A stretch of 7,538 nt of DNA, taken from assembly GCA_002084985.1 (NCBI GenBank), contig MZGO01000023.1:1-7538 (forward strand), read 5' to 3'. Below the pieces are notes generated by a model. It worked only from the letters and a program-made list of their open reading frames with translations, was not told the DNA's origin and did no database searches. Positions 1 to 7,538 of this stretch are shown here, one piece after another. Each line of letters opens with the position of its first letter. Positions within the stretch are counted from its first letter, which is position 1. This DNA comes from Thermotoga sp. 4484_232 (GTDB lineage Bacteria; Thermotogota; Thermotogae; Thermotogales; Thermotogaceae). The translations under genes were made by a program, and so were the position numbers.

Positions 1-377
1 GCAGCTATGATGGCTCCATGTATGGCGAGCCCTCCATGCCATATCTTGAATATTTCGGAGAAATTTTTAGAATAGTAATCCCATCTGAACACAACGTAAT
101 AGATTCGAGCTCCTATAACACCAGCTATAATCCCGTACACCAAAACTTCATCGAGATGCTCGGGATTCACACCCTCTTTTTCTGCTCTTTTCCTTGCGAT
201 GTAGTAGGACAAAAAGATCCCCGTTATGATCAAAACAGAATACCATCTTATCTCTAGTCTACCAATTCTCACAATGTAATTTTTCAAGATCAACCTGCCC
301 GCGAAAACCTCTCTTAAGAAAAAAAACATCAGAACGATAATTGTTATTGCCAATAGAACGATGAGAATTTTTTTCAT
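1..377 (-). CDS. lgt: Prolipoprotein diacylglyceryl transferase (Lgt), N-terminal part, cut by the window edge
   Basis: Lgt is the inner-membrane enzyme that moves diacylglyceryl from phosphatidylglycerol to the lipobox cysteine of prelipoproteins. I translated 125 codons on the minus strand; the rest lies beyond position 1. The family signature is clear: LEIRWYSVLIITGIF (about residues 41-55), then GARIYYVVF (89-97), then IWHGGLAIHGA (112-122), whose H120 matches the essential histidine of E. coli Lgt (His103). Several hydrophobic helices are visible. There are about 20 more residues before the first conserved segment than in E. coli Lgt, including a very hydrophobic stretch (about 4-20), so an extra N-terminal membrane segment is likely. 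The ATG at 377-375 overlaps the stop of the upstream remA-like gene as ATGA and has GGAGGG about 10 nt upstream, which points to translational coupling. Identity is secure; only completeness is unknown. Confidence 0.93.
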   Translation of the reverse strand, partial: MKKILIVLLAITIIVLMFFFLREVFAGRLILKNYIVRIGRLEIRWYSVLIITGIFLSYYIARKRAEKEGVNPEHLDEVLVYGIIAGVIGARIYYVVFRWDYYSKNFSEIFKIWHGGLAIHGAIIA

Positions 378-619
378 CCTTTGTCTTCCCTCCAGATGCG
401 TTTTGCCAGATCTTTAACCTTGAAAGAAGTCACAACTATGTGCCCACTGTCCAGAATGATCGCCGATTTTGCCTGCCTTCCATAAGTTATGTTAATCACC
501 TTGTTGTGGTATTGCGCCGTATCCTTCACTTTTCTTGCAAAAGAGCTCGAGACAGGCACAACGGCAATCACACGATCGCCTGGAATGAAGGCTTTTCTGC
601 TGAGAGATACGAATCCCAC
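374..619 (-). CDS. RemA/DUF370 family putative DNA-binding regulator
   Basis: An 81-residue protein that matches the RemA (YlzA, DUF370) family along almost its whole length. The diagnostic segment is ITYGRQAKSAIILDSGHIV (residues 44-62), compared with the family pattern ATYGRRTRAVIIMDSDHVI. R16 and R48 sit where arginines needed for DNA binding lie in Bacillus RemA, but the second Arg of the YGRR pair is Gln here, so this is a divergent member. In Bacillus RemA is a ring-forming DNA-binding activator of biofilm-matrix genes; its role in this organism is unknown. The start is GTG at 619-617: an in-frame TGA lies four codons upstream and GAGGTGA is well placed before it. The gene begins 14 nt after the stop of the secreted-protein gene and ends within the lgt start codon, so the three are probably one transcript. 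Family call is firm; function is inferred. Confidence 0.82.
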   Translation of the reverse strand: MGFVSLSRKAFIPGDRVIAVVPVSSSFARKVKDTAQYHNKVINITYGRQAKSAIILDSGHIVVTSFKVKDLAKRIWREDKG

Positions 620-633
620 ACTTTCACCTCACA

Positions 634-1200
634 TCATTTATGAGGTTTGTATTCTTTCAAAACCATGGTGTAAGATACGTTGCCACTCTCGTCGTAGACG
701 ACCACTTCCAGAGGAACTGGGAAATCTGGATCTATGGTCATCATGAACCCTTTCTTCTTGGTGTTGTCATAGTAGTAAGTTTCGTATCCTGTTCTTCCGC
801 ATACTTTCTTTTTCTTTCCCACTTCTATGTATCCCATATTGTAGAGGCTCATTTTCTCCCCCTCATAGAATTCGAGTTGTTCGTAGATCGGCATGATCAT
901 TCCAAAGTATGGTATACCAAAGAAAGCGCCGATCCCCCAGAGCTCCACGATACTTCCCCAGGCTTGACCGAAATCCGCAAGATCCGATGTCGGTACCACC
1001 GTTTCGAAGCTGACGAAGATCTTCGATTTTCCTTCTCCAAGGTTCGTAACATCCACCGTCGTTAGGGAAGTCCTCATCTCGGAATCTTTCCTCACTGAAA
1101 CTTCAAAGACGTATTTCCCAGGTTCTTGAAAGCCTTTCGGCATCCATGCAAAGGATATCGCAACGAGTCCCAAGAGTATCATAACCAGAGATCTTTTCAT
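634..1200 (-). CDS. Sec-exported protein of unknown function
   Basis: 188 residues, not recognised as a named family. The N-terminus is a classical signal peptide: MKRS, a hydrophobic core about residues 5-17, then SFA|W, so signal peptidase I cleavage after A18 is likely. There is no lipobox, so this is not a lipoprotein. The mature part looks beta-rich (KYVFEVSVR near 30, SKIFVSFETV near 60, EVVVYD near 168), with a hydrophobic Gly/Phe/Met stretch in the middle (about 88-103) that could be a membrane-associating loop, a basic KKKK patch and a single Cys. I chose ATG 1200-1198 over ATG 1206-1204 because GAGGAGGG (1214-1207) abuts the upstream ATG but sits 6 nt from the downstream one. It is the first gene of the operon with the RemA-like gene and lgt, which suggests an envelope-related role; that is inference only. 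Confidence 0.75.
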   Translation of the reverse strand: MKRSLVMILLGLVAISFAWMPKGFQEPGKYVFEVSVRKDSEMRTSLTTVDVTNLGEGKSKIFVSFETVVPTSDLADFGQAWGSIVELWGIGAFFGIPYFGMIMPIYEQLEFYEGEKMSLYNMGYIEVGKKKKVCGRTGYETYYYDNTKKKGFMMTIDPDFPVPLEVVVYDESGNVSYTMVLKEYKPHK

Positions 1201-1234
1201 ATACATCCCTCCTCAAGAGATTGCTTGTTTTCTT

Positions 1235-1263
1235 ATTATAACATTCCCGCCTCTAAGATCCAT
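1235..1263 (-). promoter_or_regulatory. Probable sigma-A promoter of the secreted protein-remA-lgt operon
   Basis: On the minus strand a perfect TATAAT (1240-1235) is preceded by TG and one base, giving the extended -10 form TGTTATAAT. The -35 region 17 nt upstream (ATGGAT) is poor, as is usual with extended -10 promoters. Transcription would start near 1228, leaving a leader of roughly 28 nt with a strong GAGGAGGG ribosome binding site. The promoter lies in the gap between the operon and the IS debris. Confidence 0.6.
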
Positions 1264-1277
1264 TCCTTTTAAGGAAT
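1262..1277. repeat. Short perfect palindrome at the -35 side of the operon promoter
   Basis: ATTCCTT (1262-1268) and AAGGAAT (1271-1277) are perfect inverted arms separated by TT. The centre lies about 40 nt upstream of the predicted start of transcription, overlapping or abutting the weak -35 region. It could be an operator for a dimeric regulator, a remnant of transposon end structure, or chance in AT-rich DNA. No T-tract follows, so it is not a convincing terminator. Confidence 0.4.
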
Positions 1278-1293
1278 CGGGATGCAGCGGCGA

Positions 1294-1557
1294 TCAGTTG
1301 CTCTCCTCTAAAGGAGGGGAGCTTGCTCCACCGACCTGATAGTGGGGAGCATTGGGCTGGCTGACAAGCAGCCCCTTGAGGTTCTCTTCCTGAGTCTTTG
1401 ACAGAACTCTAAGCGCTATATTGATCGCCCCAACTACATCCGCTTGCTCTCCGTATCCACAGTTCTGGCAAACGAATTTCTCTCCATGGCTAGGACGATT
1501 GTCTTTCAAGATAAAACCACAGACAAGGCATGTTTGAAAAGTGTAGCACGGTAGGTG
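1294..1557 (-). pseudogene. TnpB (IS200/IS605 type) 3' remnant, minus strand
   Basis: Only the C-terminal end of a TnpB RNA-guided nuclease is left. The reading frame shows YTFQTCLVCG, a second CxxC pair 16 residues later (CQNC) and then ADVVGAINI. These are the four-cysteine zinc finger and the RuvC-III aspartate with its flank. Downstream the frame runs through KGLLVSQPNAP and stops at 1296-1294. Homology begins near 1555; the roughly 26 residues preceding it in the same frame do not resemble TnpB. The N-terminal domain and the RuvC-I and RuvC-II parts are absent, so it cannot be an active nuclease. It is joined almost directly to a second, oppositely oriented tnpB remnant. The spacing and sequence of its zinc finger differ from that second copy, so the two derive from different elements. 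Confidence 0.8.
1300..1322 (-). mobile_element. IS200/IS605-like right-end hairpin of the minus-strand tnpB remnant
   Basis: On the minus strand CTCCCCTC (1321-1314) pairs with GAGGAGAG (1308-1301) around a CTTTA loop, with one A/C mismatch inside the 8-bp stem and one further outer pair (1300/1322). It lies at the 3' end of the tnpB frame, the position of the right-end hairpin recognised by TnpA and of the 3' part of the omega-RNA in this family. The loop and inner stem are repeated in inverted orientation at 1898-1909. Confidence 0.55.
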
Positions 1558-1949
1558 ATGCGATTGGAACGAATCTTGGTGAGAACCTAAAGCGTACTCG
1601 CCAAACAAAGCCACAAACACTCGAAGAAACCGCATAGACTAATCGTCAAAGAACACGTGTGCGTTCAAAGCTATTTGCACAAGATAACGAAAAGCTGCAT
1701 CGTATACCGCTTGGGAAATTAGTGTGGTTAATCAAATACAAAGCTCAGGAATATGGCATTGAAGTTGTTACAGTCGATGAAGCGTATACTTCTCAAACAT
1801 GTTCTATATGTGGCTCCAAGAGCAAATCCCCGCGCAAGCATCGTGGATTGCATGTTTGTAAGGGCTGCGGCAGAGTTCTGAACATAGGAATCCCATCTCC
1901 TTTAGAGGATTGGGAGAAGGTCAAATCGTCGGCAGTTTTGATAGAATAA
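1530..1949 (+). pseudogene. TnpB (IS200/IS605 or IS1341 type) 3' remnant, plus strand
   Basis: From about 1686 the frame gives LHRIPLGKLVWLIKYKAQ, IEVVTVDEAYTSQTCSICG and HVCKGCGRVLN: the region before the zinc finger and the two CxxC pairs of TnpB. The frame is open back to GTG 1659. Beyond an in-frame TAG (1635-1637) it continues with AIGTNLGENLKR (about 1563-1598), which weakly resembles an upstream TnpB segment, so the copy probably once extended to about 1551. After GRVLN the usual ADVNGA block with the RuvC-III aspartate is missing and the frame passes straight into the right-end hairpin, stopping at 1947-1949, so a short internal deletion is likely. With no catalytic core this is a dead gene. 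It ends 26 nt before the C11 peptidase gene. Confidence 0.75.
1892..1924 (+). mobile_element. IS200/IS605-like right end of the plus-strand tnpB remnant
   Basis: An imperfect hairpin: CCCA (1892-1895) pairs with TGGG (1911-1914) and CTC (1897-1899) with GAG (1905-1907) around a CTTTA loop, with bulged bases between. A TCAA tetranucleotide (1921-1924) follows after a few bases; right ends cut by TnpA commonly finish in TCAA(N). The hairpin and terminal tetranucleotide together suggest the element boundary is near 1924. TCCTTTAGAGGA (1898-1909) is the exact reverse complement of 1304-1315. Confidence 0.5.
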
Positions 1950-1975
1950 ATTAGCAGAAGATAACGAAGAGGGAT

Positions 1976-3406
1976 GTGAAGAATATGAGACAATTTTTGA
2001 TGGTGATACTTTTATTATTGGTCGTTTCCTGTGATCTAAACATATTGCCCCCAAGCATATCGGTTGCGTCATCGGGAGATCACATCGTGGGGAGGTTGTG
2101 TTGCATCTCAGTCAGAGTCACCAAAGGTGGTTTCCCACTTTCGAAAAAAACTGTCAAGTTTCAAAAATTGGCTGGTTCTCGCTGGAAAGATCTGGAAGAT
2201 GAGATCTCAGGGCAAAATGTTGTCAGTACGGATTCGGATGGCATAGCCTCTATTGGCGTTGTATTTGAAGAGCCAGGAACATACACTATCAGAGCCATTT
2301 TATTACCTGAAAATATCGTCAAGGTGTTCAACGTTCATGTTGATCCCGTGAAATGGATGTTTCTCATGTGGTTCGCTGCCGATAATAATCTTTATGAGTA
2401 TGCGGTGAACGATTTAAAAGAGATGGAAAGAATACAAGGAGATTTCTCCTTAAGGATAGTTTTCGATACACCCTTCGATACCGAGCTATGCTACCTGGAT
2501 GATCGAAGTCAGTTGGTTTGTAAAGATATCGAAGAAATGAACTCGGGTGATGGTGATATTTTGAAGATGGAATTGATGAAGGTGTTATCTGTTTCATCGG
2601 AGTACCATGGGCTTGTGATATGGAACCATGGAAACGCATGGATATACGATAGCCTTTATGAAAGAATTGTTTCCTTGGATGATACGTCGAATGATGCCCT
2701 CACAACCAGGGAATTGAAAGAAGCCGTAGAAGAAGCGTTAGAAACATCGAATGTGGGCAGACTTAACATCCTGGGAATGGATGCGTGTCTTATGGGTTCT
2801 TTGGAAGTTTTATATGAACTGAAAGATGTGGCCGATTACATCGTTGCATCCGCATCATCTGAACCGGTGGAAGGATGGAACTACAGGTTTTTGGAGATGA
2901 CATCTTACCTGGATTCCTACAACTTATGCGAGAAAATCGTGGATTATTACTTCGAGGATCTTCCAGATGGGGAAGAAATAACCCTCGCTGTCTTTGACAC
3001 CAGCAAAGTCGATCAGTTCATAGAGAACTTCAACATTCTCTCTTTAAAGATTTTAGAGCTTTTCGACGAAGATCCTGGTTTCAAAAAGCGTTTTGAATCT
3101 TACCAGGAAAACTTGAGGATTTATTCTATATCTCCAGAAGGCACAGAGAGAGTGCTCGTAGACCTTGGTGAGCTCTTGAACCTTTTGAAAAATGAAAACG
3201 AGCTTTCTTCCTACATTTCGCAAATTCCCCTTGAGGGGTTGATACCATACTCCAAAGTATCGGAAGATCTTGAGGGACTTTCTGGGGTAAGCATATTCTT
3301 TCCGGAAAGGAATCTTTATACGAGTTTTACAGAGGACTATCACACTCTTTCCTTTGCAAGAGATTCTTACTGGGATGATGTTCTATCTTCTCTGTACGGA
3401 GAGTGA
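1976..3406 (+). CDS. Clostripain-family (C11) cysteine peptidase, predicted lipoprotein with N-terminal Ig-like domain
   Basis: 476 residues if read from GTG 1976. The N-terminus is a lipoprotein signal: hydrophobic residues 7-17, then VVSC with C19 as the lipidated cysteine, so the mature protein should be membrane-anchored and face outward. Residues about 25-122 look like a bacterial Ig-like domain (SVRVTKGGFPLSKKTVKF, TDSDGIASI, GTYTIRA). The peptidase domain starts near 126 with MFLMWFAADNNLYEYAVNDL. The catalytic pair is visible: H218 in VIWNHGNAW and C271 in LGMDACLMGS, as in clostripain and gingipain-like C11 enzymes, which usually cut after Arg or Lys. ATG 1985 (nine bases in) is an equally good start: GAGGG (1969-1973) is too close to the GTG and rather far from the ATG. 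The downstream acpS-folK start lies 5 nt beyond the stop, so the two are probably co-transcribed. Confidence 0.85.
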   Translation: MKNMRQFLMVILLLLVVSCDLNILPPSISVASSGDHIVGRLCCISVRVTKGGFPLSKKTVKFQKLAGSRWKDLEDEISGQNVVSTDSDGIASIGVVFEEPGTYTIRAILLPENIVKVFNVHVDPVKWMFLMWFAADNNLYEYAVNDLKEMERIQGDFSLRIVFDTPFDTELCYLDDRSQLVCKDIEEMNSGDGDILKMELMKVLSVSSEYHGLVIWNHGNAWIYDSLYERIVSLDDTSNDALTTRELKEAVEEALETSNVGRLNILGMDACLMGSLEVLYELKDVADYIVASASSEPVEGWNYRFLEMTSYLDSYNLCEKIVDYYFEDLPDGEEITLAVFDTSKVDQFIENFNILSLKILELFDEDPGFKKRFESYQENLRIYSISPEGTERVLVDLGELLNLLKNENELSSYISQIPLEGLIPYSKVSEDLEGLSGVSIFFPERNLYTSFTEDYHTLSFARDSYWDDVLSSLYGE

Positions 3407-3411
3407 TCGAT

Positions 3412-4210
3412 TTGATTACTGGGTTCGGCGTTGATGTGGTTCATATAGACAGAATGAATGAAAATCTCGCAGACAAAATCCTTGGAGATGAGGAGAAGAA
3501 ATTGATTCCAGATTCAAGGAAGAAAGAGTTTCTTGCTGGTAGGTTCGCTCTTAAAGAAGCCTTTTTCAAAGCTTTGGGTACGGGTCTTGACGGTCATTCC
3601 TTCAAGGATTTGGAATTTCTGAAGAAAAGCTCAGGAGAGCCCCTCCCGGTACTTCACAAGGATTTCCGAGGTTTCAACATAATTCACGCGACCCTATCTC
3701 ACGATGTCGTGGCGATCGGTTCGATTATCTTGGAATACCAGGAAGGGAACGTCTATTTAGCTTTGGGAACGAATCTGGGGGATAGAATGAAGAATCTAGA
3801 GCAGGCTGTGAAGCTTCTTGAGGAGCACGGTGTTTATCCGAGGAGAAGGTCACACATATATGAAACGGAACCTTATGGTTTGAAGAATCAGCCACCCTTT
3901 CTAAATCTCGTTTTGGAGGTTGAAACAAGATTGAGTCCTCATGAACTTCTGGATCTTGTCTTGTACATAGAAAAACTTTTAGGAAGAGAGAGAAAGGAAA
4001 AATGGGGTCCCAGAAAAATAGACATAGACATCTTGTTCTACGGAAATCTTATCGTGAGAACAGAAAATCTGGTTATACCTCACTACGACTTCCAGAATAG
4101 GGATTTCTTTTTAAGACCTTTTCTCGACATAGAACCAGAATACGTGCATCCGGTTCTAGAAAAAAGGATATCTGAGATGTACAGGGAGTTGAAGAGAGAT
4201 ACCTGTGTTC

Positions 4211-4227
<17 letters not shown>
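3412..4227 (+). CDS. Fused holo-ACP synthase (AcpS) and HPPK (FolK), bifunctional
   Basis: One uninterrupted 271-residue frame carries two enzymes. Residues 1-110 are AcpS, which moves 4'-phosphopantetheine from CoA to acyl carrier protein: ITGFGVDVV with metal-binding D8, RFALKEAFFKALGTG (R44, K48, E49) and LSHDVVAIGS (S96-D98). From N113 to the end it is 6-hydroxymethyl-7,8-dihydropterin pyrophosphokinase of folate synthesis: YLALGTNLGDR (115-125), YETEPYG, and WGPRKIDIDILFYG (198-211), where R201, D204 and D206 match E. coli R92, D95 and D97. The linker is only a few residues. I prefer TTG 3412 over GTG 3403: it puts the metal-binding Asp at position 8 exactly as in Bacillus AcpS, and GGAGAGTGATC is spaced correctly. 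GTG 3403 would overlap the upstream stop as GTGA. All key residues of both domains are present. The 3' end overlaps the convergent glycosyltransferase gene by 17 nt. Confidence 0.9.
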
Positions 4228-6710
<2,483 letters not shown>

Positions 6711-7241
6711 ATGAACTTGAAAAAAGAGCTTGTGGATTTCATAAAATCTAGAAGAAGTGTCCGAAAATATGAAAGCACTCCTGTTGACGAAGAGACGATA
6801 AGGGAGATTCTGAAGCTTGCTTTCGAAGCACCAAGCGCTGGAAACCAACAACCATGGAAAGTTTACGTGACTTCCAATCCGGATATCAAGGAGAAACTGG
6901 TAAAAGCTGCATGGGGACAGAGTTTCATAAAGGAGGCACCATGGGTTCTGGTAGTCTGTGCCCTACCGGAAGAGAGTGGAAAGGTTTACGGCGATAGGGG
7001 TAGAAAGCTGTATTGTATACAAGATACGGCAGCATTGATCGTGTACATAATGTTTGCAGCGAGAATTTTTGACCTTGATACATGCTGGGTCGGTGCCTTC
7101 AGTGAAGATGAGGTTGTAAGAATTTTGGATCTTCCAGCGGAAGAAAGACCCGTTGCGATAATTCCGGTGGGAAAAAGGGGGGAGATCCCCAGAAAAAGGA
7201 GTAGGAAGGAATTCGAAAATGTTGTGAAATTTATCTCATAA
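6711..7241 (+). CDS. Nitroreductase-family FMN-dependent oxidoreductase
   Basis: 176 residues from ATG 6711, typical of the short nitroreductase group. FMN-contact signatures are visible: SRRSVRKY (13-20), APSAGNQQPWKVYV (40-53), a helix IQDTAALIVYIMFAARIF (103-120) followed by DTCWVGAF (123-130), and a C-terminal IPVGKRGEIPRKRSRKE segment. Such enzymes form dimers with FMN at the interface and use NAD(P)H to reduce nitro compounds, quinones or other acceptors; the natural substrate is unknown. The start is uncertain: AAAGGGGTGAT (6702-6712) overlaps GTG 6708 and ATG 6711, while TTG 6717 lies at ideal spacing from the GGGG and would give MKKELVDF. The gene stands alone, divergent from gltX and convergent with the permease remnant. 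Confidence 0.87.
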   Translation: MNLKKELVDFIKSRRSVRKYESTPVDEETIREILKLAFEAPSAGNQQPWKVYVTSNPDIKEKLVKAAWGQSFIKEAPWVLVVCALPEESGKVYGDRGRKLYCIQDTAALIVYIMFAARIFDLDTCWVGAFSEDEVVRILDLPAEERPVAIIPVGKRGEIPRKRSRKEFENVVKFIS

Positions 7242-7246
7242 ATCCT

Positions 7247-7538
7247 TCAGCCGCTTCTTTTAAGAAGGCCTTTCCTTTTTGCGTATTTTTCCATAATCTG
7301 GAACACTCATATACCGAATGGAAGTAATGTGCTTTCTATCAAAAGTAGGGGGATGTAATAGTCTGCCAGTTCTAAAACGTCTCTTCCTTCAAGAATAGCA
7401 AGTCTCGTTCCCTTCAAAGCGTAAGTTGTAGGGGACATCCTCTCAAGATACTTCATCTTCATATCCCCCTCAGCATCTTTATCTCTGACAAATACCTCTT
7501 CCCTACTCCAACATAGATGCTATCTATATCGTGAATGA
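7247..7538 (-). pseudogene. Decayed ABC-2 type transporter permease, C-terminal remnant
   Basis: On the minus strand one frame gives KYLERMSPTTYALKGTRLAI (from about 7453), then LEGRDVLELADYYIPLLLIE, then LLPFGI, an in-frame TGA (7309-7307), and in the same frame VFQIMEKYAKRKGLLKRSG up to TGA 7249-7247. This is the usual C-terminus of ABC-2 permeases: an SPxTYALxGxR motif, a last membrane helix, and a short basic tail of the F..ME.YAK..G.L type. The stop falls between helix and tail where Trp or Tyr is expected. Upstream of about 7460 the same frame is open only to TAG 7522-7520 and does not look like a permease; another frame holds DIDSIYVGVGKRYLSEI (7534-7484), of unclear origin. The gene appears broken by a stop plus loss or frameshift of its 5' part; what lies beyond 7538 is not visible. 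The longest intact piece is 51 codons from ATG 7462. Confidence 0.65.
7254..7280 (+). terminator. Possible weak intrinsic terminator after the nitroreductase gene
   Basis: CTTCT (7254-7258) pairs with AGAAG (7263-7267) around TTTA, followed by GCC and a pyrimidine tract with five T. The stem is short and AT-rich and the T-tract is not immediate, so it may be inefficient or not functional. It lies 12 nt after the nitroreductase stop and inside the end of the opposing pseudogene. Confidence 0.3.

Noticed and set aside
640..1065. Long plus-strand frame opposite the secreted-protein gene
   Set aside because: It is antisense to a gene with a signal peptide, good ribosome binding site and promoter; its translation is Phe/His/Arg-rich with no family features.
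1530..1637. Small plus-strand gene of 35 codons starting at ATG 1530
   Set aside because: It spans the junction of the two tnpB remnants, has no ribosome binding site, and its TAG lies in frame with the plus-strand remnant, so it is a decay product.
1635..1637. Recoding or readthrough of the TAG inside the plus-strand tnpB remnant
   Set aside because: The protein lacks its N-terminal and catalytic regions on both sides of the stop, so plain pseudogene decay explains it.
1300..1924. Composite transposon or CRISPR-like repeat pair
   Set aside because: The inverted 12-base match is explained by two IS right ends; there are only two copies, no regular spacers, no terminal transposase and no target-site duplication visible.
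1938..1966. TTGATA-N16-GATAAC as a promoter for the C11 peptidase gene
   Set aside because: It would start transcription at about the initiation codon, removing the ribosome binding site; support is too weak to list.

Overview
The window looks like chromosomal DNA of a Thermotogales bacterium (Thermotoga or a close relative). This is inferred from moderate GC, heavy AGA/AGG arginine use, Lys/Glu-rich proteins, strong GGAGG/GGTGA ribosome binding sites with frequent GTG/TTG starts, and the style of the TnpB remnants. No 16S rRNA or other diagnostic marker is present, so species cannot be named.

Layout: (1) 1-1200, minus strand, is a tightly packed operon reading leftward: a Sec-exported protein of unknown function, a small RemA/DUF370-type DNA-binding protein, and the 5' part of lgt (prolipoprotein diacylglyceryl transferase), which runs off the left edge. 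A good extended -10 promoter lies just upstream at about 1235-1240. (2) About 1290-1950 is mobile-element debris: two truncated tnpB 3' ends from different IS200/IS605-type lineages. They are joined at their broken 5' sides and point outward, and each has a right-end-like hairpin with the same CTTTA loop. (3) 1976-4227, plus strand, is a two-gene unit: a predicted lipoprotein peptidase of the clostripain (C11) family, then a single reading frame fusing holo-ACP synthase (AcpS) to the folate enzyme HPPK (FolK). (4) 4211-6633, minus strand, holds gltX (glutamyl-tRNA synthetase) followed by a GT4 glycosyltransferase with a 4-nt start/stop overlap. The glycosyltransferase end overlaps the acpS-folK end by 17 nt, tail to tail. 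(5) 6711-7241, plus strand, divergent from gltX, is a nitroreductase-family flavoprotein. (6) 7247-7538, minus strand, is a decayed C-terminal remnant of an ABC-2 type transporter permease with an in-frame stop.

Most of the content is housekeeping (translation, folate, lipid/ACP activation) plus envelope biogenesis. The predicted lipoprotein peptidase and the lgt gene that would lipidate it lie in the same window, on opposite sides of the IS scar. The least ordinary items are the AcpS-FolK fusion, the RemA-like gene translationally coupled to lgt, and the back-to-back tnpB ends with conserved right-end/omega-RNA-like hairpins. I found no CRISPR array, tRNA, rRNA or recognisable defence system.
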